Virus record (IMG/VR): IMGVR_UViG_3300045912_000962
Coordinates: 1 to 27,097 of that record
Direction: 5' to 3' (one strand)
Length of the DNA: 27,097 nucleotides
DNA from: a virus
The notes below the pieces were generated by a model that did no database searches, had not been told where the DNA came from, and saw nothing but the letters and a program-made list of their open reading frames with translations. Every line of letters starts with the position of its first letter. Positions within the stretch are counted from its first letter, which is position 1. Made by a program: the position numbers and the translations under genes. This document shows positions 1-7,790 of the stretch, piece after piece.

Positions 1-861
1 TCACGAGCCAGACGGGACGAAGATCACCACCACGCCCGAACCGCCGGCGCCGCCGGGGTTGTTCTCGTCGCCGCCCGACCCGCCGCCGCCCGTGTTCGCC
101 GTCCCGGCGTTGCCTGCGACGTTGTTCGCGGACGGTGCCGAGGCGCCGCCGTGAGTGCCGGCGCCACCGGCTCCGAACCGGTTCTTTCCGCCGCCGCCGC
201 CGCCGTATCCGGTGCTCGTTCCGCTGATGGCGCTGGTGACTCCAGCGCCGCCGTTGCCGTTCGGGCCGAAGCCGCCGTCCGCGCCGTTGCCCGCCGCGCC
301 AGCGCCGCCGCCCCCCCACGATCCGCCGTGGCCGCTGCCGCCGTTGTAGAGCCCGGTGCCGCCCGATCCCTCCGATCCGCCGCCGCCCGCCGGACCGCTG
401 CCGCTGCCGCCGTTGCCGTAGCCCGAGCCGAGGTCGAGGCCCTGACCGCCGTAACGCCCGCCGTGCGCCGTGACACTCAGCAGGCCGCTCAGCGTCGAGT
501 TGCCGCCGTTGCCGGGCGCTTCGCTGAAAGCGCTGGCCGGGGCGCCACCGGCGCCCACCGTGATCGTCAACGTTCCGGCGGTTACGGTGTCGGAGTCCTC
601 GACGACCTGACCGCCTCCGCCGCCCCCGCCCGCCTGGAATGCGCCGTGCCCGCCGGGACCGCCGCCGCCGACCACGAGGTAGTAGATCGTCCCGCCGGTC
701 GAGAACGAGATCGAGCCCGAGCCGTTGAAGATGTAGCTCGTGCCGGACTGCCCTTCGTAGGTGACGCCATTGACGACCGTCGGGCTGCCCGTCGTGCCGG
801 AAACGATCGGGCCGCCGCCGCCGCCAGGCGGGCTCGATACATGGCGCCCCACCGGGATCAT
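1..861 (-). CDS. Glycine-rich adhesin-like protein
   Basis: The 286-aa protein overlaps the fibre stop (ATGA at 858-861) and is complete; its TGA is the first three bases of the window. After 'MIPVGRHVSSPPGGGGGPIV' in short form and a 'YLVVGGGGPGGHGAFQAGGGG' domain start, almost the whole sequence is GGGG/GGSG/GNGG stretches, ending 'GGSGVVVIFVPSGS'. Such proteins occur at the tip of phage fibres, where bundled polyglycine helices present receptor-binding loops. As the last gene after the fibre, it could be an exchangeable host-range adhesin. The family was not proved. Confidence 0.75.
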   Translation of the reverse strand: MIPVGRHVSSPPGGGGGPIVSGTTGSPTVVNGVTYEGQSGTSYIFNGSGSISFSTGGTIYYLVVGGGGPGGHGAFQAGGGGGGGQVVEDSDTVTAGTLTITVGAGGAPASAFSEAPGNGGNSTLSGLLSVTAHGGRYGGQGLDLGSGYGNGGSGSGPAGGGGSEGSGGTGLYNGGSGHGGSWGGGGAGAAGNGADGGFGPNGNGGAGVTSAISGTSTGYGGGGGGKNRFGAGGAGTHGGASAPSANNVAGNAGTANTGGGGSGGDENNPGGAGGSGVVVIFVPSGS

Positions 862-2576
862 GCGACCGCCGCGATGTCGCCGAACGCGACCCATTCGTCG
901 GTCGCGATCTTCACCACGGTCACGAGACCCCGATAGCGCGTCTGGATCGCGCCCGCCCCTGCCGTCACACCGTTCAGCGTCACGCCGGCGGCGGCGGCAA
1001 TGGTCACCGTGCCCGCTCCGAACTGCAGGTGGTTCGACGTGTGCCCCACCGGCAGAGAGGTGGTTGCGTTGGCCGGCAGGGTGACCGTCGTCGCGCTGCC
1101 GGACGTGTGCCGCTTCGTCTTGCCGTTGTCGGCCGAGACGAGGCTGTAGGCGGTGGCGGACTGCGCCTCCATCTCCGCCTGGCGGACCGCCGCCAAGTCG
1201 ACTTCCAGCGTGGTCCCGGACATGTCGAGGCCAGCGCCGAGGGAGATCGCGGCCACGTCTCCGCCGGACCCTCGGCCGACGAGCTGCGACGCCGCCAGCG
1301 CCAGATCGGTCGGATCTCCCGAGGTCGCCGCAGCGCGAACCTTGACCGAGTTCGCGGCCATGTCGGCGAGCTTGGCGTTGGTCACCGCATCGTTCGCGAT
1401 CGTCCCCGCGCCACCACCGGACGCGAACGACACATCGCCCGAGCCGAAGGACGGCAGCCGCGCAGCAGGAAGCGTCCCGGCCCCGAGGTCGGAGGCGCTG
1501 CCCGAGGTCGCCACTGCCGCAAGGCCCGTGATCGACGCAGCCGGCTGCGTTCCGGTATGGGTCGACCGGTCGCGAAGGTCGGCATCGCTGGCGTTGGTGG
1601 TCGCGCCGTCGGCGACGTTGATGATTGTCCGGACCTGCGCCGGCGTCAGATCCTCCGGCGCCCCGGTCCCGGCCGAGGCGCGGCCCTTTATCGTCCCCGA
1701 TGCCATTGCGGCGAGCTTGGCGTTGCCCACGGAGCCTGTGTCTACGGTCCAGAGCGTTCCTCCGGCCGAGACGACGATGTCGCCGTAGTCGCCGTCGCCG
1801 GGGCCTCCGCCGCCCCCGCCGGAACTCGCGATGGTCAGCGTGTTGCCGGTGTCGTCGTAGGTCAGGGTTACGTTCGCCCCCGCCACCAGAAGCGACGCGA
1901 CGCGGTCGTCGACCGCCTCGGCGAAGCCGGTGATGTCGGCCGGCGCGTGACCGTGGGACGCGGCCGCCTTGCCGTCCAGCGCAGACTGCAGCCCGCTCAC
2001 GTCGGCAATGGCGTGCCCGTGCGAGGCAGCCGCCTTGCCGTCGAGCGCGGCCTGGAGGCCGGTGACGGTCGAGATCGCCTGAGCGCCCGTGTGGGTCGCG
2101 CGGTCCCTCAGCTGCGCGTCGGTTGCATTCGCGGTCGCGCCTTCCGCCACCGTATCGAGCTTCGACTTGTCCGCGGCCGACATGAACCCCGCCGTCGTGC
2201 CGGTCGCGGCGGCGTGACCGTGAGAGGCCGCGGCGAAGAGCGCGACTGTCTCCGGTGTGAGCATCCCAGGCGCGATGACGGCCGAGTTGATCGTCCAGGA
2301 CGACCCGGTCACCGTGACGTGCCCGTAGTCTCCGTCGGCCACCCCGCCGCCACCCGGCGGCAGCACCCAGGCGCCGTCGCCCCTGAGAAAGGTCGTCGGA
2401 CCGGGGGTTCCGGCTGCCACGATGTCGGGGATCGTCACTTCCTGAAGCCGCGCGTCGAGCGCGGCCTGAAGGCCGATGACGTCAGAGATCGCGTGCTGGT
2501 GAACCGGGGCGGGTGGCAGGGTCGAGAAGCTGCCCTGGCCGTCGAGGTCGTAGGTCGCGTTGATCACGGTGCCCAT
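858..2576 (-). CDS. Tail fibre protein with repeats
   Basis: The 572-aa protein is a trimeric fibre type. ATG 2576 has GGAGG 7 nt upstream. The N-terminal part holds imperfect repeats: 'ISDVIGLQAALDAR', 'VTGLQAALDGKAAASHGHA', 'VSGLQSALDGKAAASHGHA' and 'ITGFAEAVDDR'. The HGH and ALDGK elements mark fibre shafts. Later come 'NAKLAAMASGTIKGRASAG', 'NAKLADMAANSVKVRAAATSG', then a C-terminal knob (VTLPANATTSLPVGHTSNH ... RYRGLVTVVKIATDEWVAFG). The last part resembles other phage fibre tips. It likely binds the host surface. Confidence 0.88.
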   Translation of the reverse strand: MGTVINATYDLDGQGSFSTLPPAPVHQHAISDVIGLQAALDARLQEVTIPDIVAAGTPGPTTFLRGDGAWVLPPGGGGVADGDYGHVTVTGSSWTINSAVIAPGMLTPETVALFAAASHGHAAATGTTAGFMSAADKSKLDTVAEGATANATDAQLRDRATHTGAQAISTVTGLQAALDGKAAASHGHAIADVSGLQSALDGKAAASHGHAPADITGFAEAVDDRVASLLVAGANVTLTYDDTGNTLTIASSGGGGGGPGDGDYGDIVVSAGGTLWTVDTGSVGNAKLAAMASGTIKGRASAGTGAPEDLTPAQVRTIINVADGATTNASDADLRDRSTHTGTQPAASITGLAAVATSGSASDLGAGTLPAARLPSFGSGDVSFASGGGAGTIANDAVTNAKLADMAANSVKVRAAATSGDPTDLALAASQLVGRGSGGDVAAISLGAGLDMSGTTLEVDLAAVRQAEMEAQSATAYSLVSADNGKTKRHTSGSATTVTLPANATTSLPVGHTSNHLQFGAGTVTIAAAAGVTLNGVTAGAGAIQTRYRGLVTVVKIATDEWVAFGDIAAVA

Positions 2577-2905
2577 GGCGTCACCTCCCATTCCACCTGG
2601 AACCGCGCCGTCGGCGTGACGTGCCGCCGGCCGTCCGGCGCAACAAGGATCACGTCGTGTTCGAGGACGCCGACGGGCCAGGACGCCATCTCGCCGCCGT
2701 CGAAGGCGAGCCGGCCCTGGGCGGCATCGACCCAGCTGCAGGCCACGGTCGCGACCAGCGCGCGGTTGCGGGCACGAACGCGGGACCCCGCGATTGCCCA
2801 ACCGGTGAAGTCCGTCTGCGGCGGGCCGGCTTCCTCGCTGCGGGTCAGGCTGATCCGCCCGACGAAGCGGAGCGACCGCTTGAGCCTCGGAACTTCGGAA
2901 CTCAC
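2564..2905 (-). CDS. Small tail-associated protein
   Basis: This 113-aa protein starts at a GTG overlapping the previous stop (GTGA). It is beta-rich, with 'LRFVGRISLTRSEEAG', 'DFTGWAIAGSRVRARNRAL' and 'VGVLEHDVILVAPDGRRHVTPTARFQVEWEV'. The content resembles small beta-sandwich proteins in fibre loci that connect the fibre to the baseplate, but no name can be given. It overlaps the fibre gene start by 13 nt, and its last codons include the fibre gene's GGAGG site. Confidence 0.6.
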   Translation of the reverse strand: MSSEVPRLKRSLRFVGRISLTRSEEAGPPQTDFTGWAIAGSRVRARNRALVATVACSWVDAAQGRLAFDGGEMASWPVGVLEHDVILVAPDGRRHVTPTARFQVEWEVTPWAP

Positions 2906-3696
2906 CGTTCAATCCCCCTGGAAATCCGGTCGTGGAACGCTTCCAGCGCTGCATCGATCTCGTCCGGCGTGCGCGCGGATTCTATGGCCGCGATGGCGCC
3001 GAGCCGGGCCGACTCGAGTGCGGCGGCGACGGAGACGAGATAGGCCGACTGGTGCAGCCAGATCTGCGCGACCTGCCAGGCGGTCGGCGCCGTGATCCCG
3101 ACCTCGGCAGCGATCAGCGGGTAGTCCTCGAGGCTGTCCGGTTCCTCCGGCAAGGCCGCATACCGCAGCGCCTCGGACCGCTTCTCGAGGTAGAGCATCT
3201 CCTGGCCGGGAATGTCGGTGACGTACCGGCGCCGGATCCGTCCCGACGCCTCGTTCACCTGCGCGACGGCCCGCTCCCTTCCGGCGGCGGCCTTCATCGT
3301 CTCGATCGCGGCCCGGCCTTCTCCCCTGACGACGAGCTGCTCGCGCGGCAGATACGGTTTCGGCGCGCTCAGGGTGGCGCTCCAGACGCCGGTATCGGCA
3401 AGGTCCAGCTCGATCCGGCCGCCCTTCGACCCGGCGGAAATCTCCTCGCCCGTCGCGGCGTCGAACAGTTCGAGGCGTGCGCCTTCCGGCAGGCCGGATA
3501 CCCGCAGCCCCGAGGCCGTCTGCTCGATCTCGGGCAGCTCCGGGCGCGGGCGCCAGCGCGCGCCGTCGAAGTGCTGCCGAATGATGCCCTCGAGCGTCAC
3601 ACCCTCGGGCAGGACCAGCGCCCCGGGCGGCGCGGCCGGACCCTGTCCTGCGCGAACCACGCAGCCCTCGTCGTCGATCAGCGCCCAGCGGGTCAT
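2902..3696 (-). CDS. Tail accessory protein downstream of J
   Basis: I do not recognise a family for this 264-aa protein. The N-terminus (MTRWALIDDEGCVVRAGQG) looks like the beginning of tail fibre assembly proteins. A small beta domain at about 55-115 ('LRVSGLPEGARLELFDAATG') is carbohydrate- or Ig-like, and the C-terminal half is helical ('AWQVAQIWLHQSAYLVSVAAALESARLGAI'). Translation is coupled to J by ATGA and to the next gene by GTGA. It is probably a tail tip attachment or fibre assembly protein. Confidence 0.65.
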   Translation of the reverse strand: MTRWALIDDEGCVVRAGQGPAAPPGALVLPEGVTLEGIIRQHFDGARWRPRPELPEIEQTASGLRVSGLPEGARLELFDAATGEEISAGSKGGRIELDLADTGVWSATLSAPKPYLPREQLVVRGEGRAAIETMKAAAGRERAVAQVNEASGRIRRRYVTDIPGQEMLYLEKRSEALRYAALPEEPDSLEDYPLIAAEVGITAPTAWQVAQIWLHQSAYLVSVAAALESARLGAIAAIESARTPDEIDAALEAFHDRISRGIER

Positions 3697-6104
3697 CGCG
3701 TGATCCTGAACCTTGTGATGGTGACGTTCCGGATCAGCTCGGGATCGCCGGAGAACGTGCCTCCGACCGAGCGCAGGCGATAATCGTTGGCGGTTTGCAG
3801 CCCGTAGGGAAAGGCCGTGAACCCGTAGAGATCCCAGGCCCCGTATCCGTTGTCCGTGATGTACTGGGGCACCCAAGGGTTGGGGTCCAGGACCCAGGGG
3901 CCCAGCCCGCCGCCCGCGCGGGCGTATCGGAAATCGTAGTGGATCGTCCACGCCGGCGATTGCCCATTCCCCGTCGGGCGTCGCGCCTCGAACGACACCA
4001 CCAAGAGCGTCACCTCACCGGTCGCGATCTCGCTCGTCAGACTCAGCGAGGCGAAGACGGTTCCGTTCGGGAGGTTCGATCGCCGGAGCGGGCCGGGGAC
4101 GACGACCTGCTCCTTGTCGGTCACCGCCCCTTCCTGGATCCAGCCGCGGGCCACCAGGTTGTTGAACTCCGCGTCGCCGTTCTCGGCGATCCGCCAGCCC
4201 TGGACGCCCGCGGAGTAGTTCGTCGACTGCAGATCGCCTCCGAACAGGGCCAGCACGCCGACGTTCGGCGCCGTCGCCGGCAGCCAGGGCGTCCAGTCGG
4301 TCGGGCGCGGGGCGATGAGCTGCGCGCGGGCCTCGTAGGCGCCGCCGCGCACGATGCCCTCGGTCACCACCACCTCGCCGGCGGCGACCGCGGTCGTGCC
4401 GCTCACGACGAAGGCCTGCCCGAGGGGGCGCACCTCCCAGCGCAGCTGTTCCACGTCCGAGGCCTCCGGGGCCGACCAGCTCAGCCGCAGCGCCGGACCT
4501 CGCACCGTTCCGGACTGGTCCAGAACCGAAGCGCCGGCGACGGCGAAGCCCGGCACCGCCTGGGCGGGCGGGTCGGGCGTGCCCGGCGGCGGCGGCGCGG
4601 AGGGCTGGATCGTTCCGGGAGGGTAGCTGAAATCGGCGGCGTCGCGCTCGCGCAGACCGATGCGCTGCAGGCCGGTGACGAGGTCGGCCGTGATCTCCGT
4701 CACCTCGAAGATCTTCGCCGCATAGCCGTTCCGCGCGCTCGTCCAGGCCACTGCGTCGAGCGGCTCCAGCACCATCGCCTCGGGCGGAAGCGTCAGACCG
4801 TGCCGGCGGAACCGCCGCTCGTCCTGGATGTAGGCACGCATCAGGCGCTGGACCTGCGCGCCGTAGGGGCAGGCGGGCAGCGCGAGGTCGGCTACCAGGC
4901 GACGGCCCTGGTCCTCGATCTCCCAGGCGGCGTTGTAGCGCGGCGGGGCGTCGCGGGTTTCCCAGAGACTGGACGGCTCGGGATAGCTCGCATGGACGGC
5001 GTTGTAGGTCGCGTCGAGCCCCGGGAACGGCGCGAAGTCCTCCGGCTCGCTGCCCACCACGTCGCTGTCGGCGAAGGCCAGCACCGGCAGCCCCGGCGGC
5101 CCGACCCGCACCTTCCAGACGCCTGCCACGTCGGTGATCTGCGCGGCAGACGCCTTGAGGAGCTCCGCCAGGACATCGGCGGGCTCGTCCTCGGCCACGC
5201 GGACCTCGAACCCGGTGCGGAACTGCGCTTCGGTGCCGCCGTTGCCGTCGTCGACGGCTGCGTCGCATTCGTTCATCGCCGCGAACCACTGGGCGAGCGG
5301 CAGGTCCGCCGCCGCGAAGTTGCCGCCGTAGACGCTGCCGTCCGGCAGCGTCACGCCGCGCAGGAGGTTGTAGGCCTGCACCATCGGGTTCGACGATCTC
5401 GCCCAGGTCGTCCGGTCGTTCCATCGCTGCGGCCCGGAACCGCCCACGGTCGTGTCGAGCCGCGGGTCGTAGAGCGGGATGCCTCCCAGCACGAAGCGGA
5501 CCCGCGGCAGTCCGCTCCAGACCTCGCGGCTGTACCGGAAGGTCATGATCGCGTAGCAGGTTCCGGTGCCCACCATGTCGGCGGACCAGGGCCTCAGCGG
5601 ATAGCCGCCGTAGCGCGCGAGCAGCATCGGGTCCGCCGCAGTCTGCGTCCCGTCGTAGAACTTAACCCAGGCGAAGCCGGCATAGCGGCCGCCGACGGGC
5701 AGTCCGAAGGACGGATCCGGCGTGCCCCCGAAGGTCACCGCATCGTCGTCGATGATCAGCCCCTCGAGCGTGCATCCAGGCACCGAGGAGAGCTCGATCA
5801 CATAGGTCAGATAGGCGTTCGGCGTCTGTCCGGCCGTGCCGTGGCTCATCGGGGGCGCGATCAGCGTGCCGCCGGTCGCGTAGGTGCCCAGTATGAACGA
5901 TTCCGAGGTCTGCCCGCCGGACTGCGTGGTCGACGTGCGGATGCCGGGGTCCGAGATCTTCGGTTTCGGCGCCAGCGCCTGCAGAAGCAGCGAGGCACCG
6001 ACCGAGACCAGCAGGCGACCGAAGGTAGATGTCAGGAAGGCGCCGACCGAACTCGCCCCGAAGGCGCCGAAGAGGGCACCGATCGCGGCGCCGACCGCAG
6101 CCAT
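3693..6104 (-). CDS. J-like host specificity / tail tip protein
   Basis: The 803-aa protein is the central tail-tip protein. A small hydrophobic N-terminus (about 1-46) is followed by 'SFILGTYATGGTLIAPP', 'AYLTYVIELSSVPGCTLEGLII' and 'WVKFYDGTQTAADPML', then a hub domain and fibronectin-like part ('PALRLSWSAPEASDVEQLRWEVRP'). A DUF1983-like segment ('YSAGVQGWRIAENGDAEFNNL') and a C-terminal beta domain probably trimerise or bind the host. It is shorter than lambda J (over 1,100 aa). The start shares a base with the previous stop. Confidence 0.85.
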   Translation of the reverse strand: MAAVGAAIGALFGAFGASSVGAFLTSTFGRLLVSVGASLLLQALAPKPKISDPGIRTSTTQSGGQTSESFILGTYATGGTLIAPPMSHGTAGQTPNAYLTYVIELSSVPGCTLEGLIIDDDAVTFGGTPDPSFGLPVGGRYAGFAWVKFYDGTQTAADPMLLARYGGYPLRPWSADMVGTGTCYAIMTFRYSREVWSGLPRVRFVLGGIPLYDPRLDTTVGGSGPQRWNDRTTWARSSNPMVQAYNLLRGVTLPDGSVYGGNFAAADLPLAQWFAAMNECDAAVDDGNGGTEAQFRTGFEVRVAEDEPADVLAELLKASAAQITDVAGVWKVRVGPPGLPVLAFADSDVVGSEPEDFAPFPGLDATYNAVHASYPEPSSLWETRDAPPRYNAAWEIEDQGRRLVADLALPACPYGAQVQRLMRAYIQDERRFRRHGLTLPPEAMVLEPLDAVAWTSARNGYAAKIFEVTEITADLVTGLQRIGLRERDAADFSYPPGTIQPSAPPPPGTPDPPAQAVPGFAVAGASVLDQSGTVRGPALRLSWSAPEASDVEQLRWEVRPLGQAFVVSGTTAVAAGEVVVTEGIVRGGAYEARAQLIAPRPTDWTPWLPATAPNVGVLALFGGDLQSTNYSAGVQGWRIAENGDAEFNNLVARGWIQEGAVTDKEQVVVPGPLRRSNLPNGTVFASLSLTSEIATGEVTLLVVSFEARRPTGNGQSPAWTIHYDFRYARAGGGLGPWVLDPNPWVPQYITDNGYGAWDLYGFTAFPYGLQTANDYRLRSVGGTFSGDPELIRNVTITRFRITR

Positions 6105-6523
6105 CAGTCCACCCTCCAGGCGCGCGAGGCATCGGTGAGCGGGACGAGCCGCAGGCCGCCCGGCCCGACGAGGTAGACATGCTCGCCCTGGACGACGCCC
6201 AGGGCATCGCCCTCACCGGCCGCGACGGCTGCAAGGTCGCCGGGCCGCGCGCGCGCGACGGGGATCTCCTCGAAGAGGCTGTCGGCCATGTCGAGGTGGT
6301 CCCCGAAGCCGGCCGCGCGCAAGAGTTCGAGCCCCTCGTTCAGGGTGCCGTAACGGCCCCTGTAAGGGGCGGCCGGGTCGGCTCCGGTCATGGCGGCGAC
6401 GGCGCCGGCCGCGAACATCGCGCAGTCGTGCTCGCCGAAGTCGAAGCGCCGCGACGCGGCCGCCGCGACGTAGAGCTCGAGCTTGCGGCGCCAGTCTGGC
6501 GCGCGGCGGCCCGTGAACCTCAT
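6104..6523 (-). CDS. Tail-associated NlpC/P60-like protein (DUF6950-like)
   Basis: The 139-aa protein has 'RRFDFGEHDCAMFAAGAVAAMTG' with the cysteine at residue 34, as in NlpC/P60-like tail peptidases, then 'RYGTLNEGLELLRAAGF' and 'RPGDLAAVAAG' with 'ALGVVQGEHVYLVGPGGL'. The family (DUF6950 type) is found beside the J-like protein in many phages and GTA-like clusters. The expected second catalytic histidine is not clear, so it may be a structural relative rather than an active wall-cutting enzyme. Confidence 0.75.
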   Translation of the reverse strand: MRFTGRRAPDWRRKLELYVAAAASRRFDFGEHDCAMFAAGAVAAMTGADPAAPYRGRYGTLNEGLELLRAAGFGDHLDMADSLFEEIPVARARPGDLAAVAAGEGDALGVVQGEHVYLVGPGGLRLVPLTDASRAWRVD

Positions 6524-7125
6524 GTCCGCCTCCTCTGGCCCCACCAGACGTCGACCGACCCGGAGATGTCCGCGTACTTGCGGAAGCGGTCGCCGCCCTT
6601 GCGCTTCTGCACCTCGTCCGACCGGCGCAGCGGCAGCGTCCGGGTGAGCGCCCTGGCCGAGCTCGCCACCGTGACCTCGCACGAGCTCTCGCCCCCCGAC
6701 ACCCCTTCGGAGATGTTGATCGCGTCGATGTAGCCCTTGAAGACGCGGGTCGGCTCCTCGATCAGCGTGCGCGTGCGCGGCTCGAAGAAGGCGACGTGAA
6801 CCTCTACCGGCGCGTGGCGCGCGTCGTAACCCCGGATCAGCTGGACGACCTCCGCCGTCACGGGCGCAAGCCGCAGCTGCTGCATCCGCACCGCCAGGCC
6901 GACCTGCATCGTGATCGGAGGCACGCCGGCCAGGCCGCCCGCCCCGACGTAGCTGCGCGGCTGGCCGGCGATCGTGAACGTCCGGTCCTGCGCGCCGGTC
7001 CAGAGGCCGAGCGTCTCCACGAGGCCGCTCGTGCGGTTGCGTGCCTCGACCCAGACCAGCGCGTAGGCCGCGAGCCCCCCGCGGGACTGGAGATGGGCGA
7101 GCGTGTTCGATCCGAGCGCGCGCAT
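6520..7125 (-). CDS. Tail tip hub-like protein
   Basis: The 201-aa protein occupies the place of the GTA hub protein (DUF2163-like). The sequence is beta-rich: 'LVWVEARNRTSGLVETLGLWTG', 'YVGAGGLAGVPPITMQVGLAVRMQ', 'VFKGYIDAINISEG' and 'CEVTVASSARALTRTL', ending in 'ISGSVDVWWGQRRR'. The strand pattern with 'FKGYID' and 'GEVTV' type elements is common in baseplate hub or hinge proteins. ATG 7125 is 2 nt after the previous TAG; the stop overlaps the next ATG. Confidence 0.6.
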   Translation of the reverse strand: MRALGSNTLAHLQSRGGLAAYALVWVEARNRTSGLVETLGLWTGAQDRTFTIAGQPRSYVGAGGLAGVPPITMQVGLAVRMQQLRLAPVTAEVVQLIRGYDARHAPVEVHVAFFEPRTRTLIEEPTRVFKGYIDAINISEGVSGGESSCEVTVASSARALTRTLPLRRSDEVQKRKGGDRFRKYADISGSVDVWWGQRRRT

Positions 7126-7127
7126 CG

Positions 7128-7790
7128 CTACCTCAGGGTCTGGACGAAGCGGAAGGCGAGGCCGTCGTAGACGGTGTGGGTGCCGCGCATCGGCGCGACC
7201 GAACCGAACACGACGACCGCCTTGCACCATGGCCGCACCAGCTGCACGGCCGCGCCCGCTGCGGCGCCGGGCCGGATCGCGGGGATGACCTCGAAGAACG
7301 GCGTCTGGCCCGAGCCGTCGGCCGTCACCAGCGGATCGACCACCCGGTGCAGCGCCTGCCGCACCGGCGAGGCGCCGTATGCAAAGCTGAGGTAGTCGCC
7401 CGCCGACAGGACATAACCTGACGGCAGGCCGGCAAGCCGCATCTCGCGGGCATCGGAGCCGTTCAGCGCGAAGATGGTGGGCGTCGCGCCGCCGAGGACC
7501 GCGCCCGCCGGGTCGGCCAGCGGCGCGGGCCGGCGGCGGTCGTAGGCCATGAAGGAGCGCCCGGGCTGGCGGATGAGGTCGACCAGCACCTCCGGCCGGC
7601 CGGTCTCGGCACGAAGGAGCCGTCCCAGCGCGACCTCGCCCTGCCAGAGACGCTCGCCGGCCTCTGCGGCGAGCTGCTCGCCGCCGCGGGTGGCCGCCAG
7701 ATCGACGTTCTCGCCGAGGTCGAAGGTCACGGAAGCCGCCGGCAGGGCGTCGAAGAAAACCTCGCGGGACAGCGGATAGGACAGGGGCAT
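7128..7790 (-). CDS. Distal tail protein-like, GTA-type position
   Basis: The 220-aa protein lies right after the tape measure, where GTA-like and siphovirus tails have the distal tail protein. It starts MPLSYPLSREVFFDALPAAS and is mostly beta-strand, with 'VDLIRQPGRSFMAYDRRRPAPLADP' (in two parts) and a final 'VVFGSVAPMRGTHTVYDGLAFRF'. No enzymatic motif is seen. The role is inferred from order: tape measure, distal tail, hub, peptidase, J-like. The start shares a base with the previous stop. Confidence 0.6.
   Translation of the reverse strand: MPLSYPLSREVFFDALPAASVTFDLGENVDLAATRGGEQLAAEAGERLWQGEVALGRLLRAETGRPEVLVDLIRQPGRSFMAYDRRRPAPLADPAGAVLGGATPTIFALNGSDAREMRLAGLPSGYVLSAGDYLSFAYGASPVRQALHRVVDPLVTADGSGQTPFFEVIPAIRPGAAAGAAVQLVRPWCKAVVVFGSVAPMRGTHTVYDGLAFRFVQTLR

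Noticed and set aside
1900-2500. Repeated short units that might suggest a CRISPR array
   Set aside because: The repeats are in-frame coding units of the fibre shaft (ALDGKAAASHGH) with diverged bases and no spacers.
1029-3095. Very long plus-strand open frame opposite the fibre gene
   Set aside because: It is Arg/Gly/Asp-rich with no domain, opposite a clear fibre gene; open antisense frames are expected in GC-rich coding DNA.
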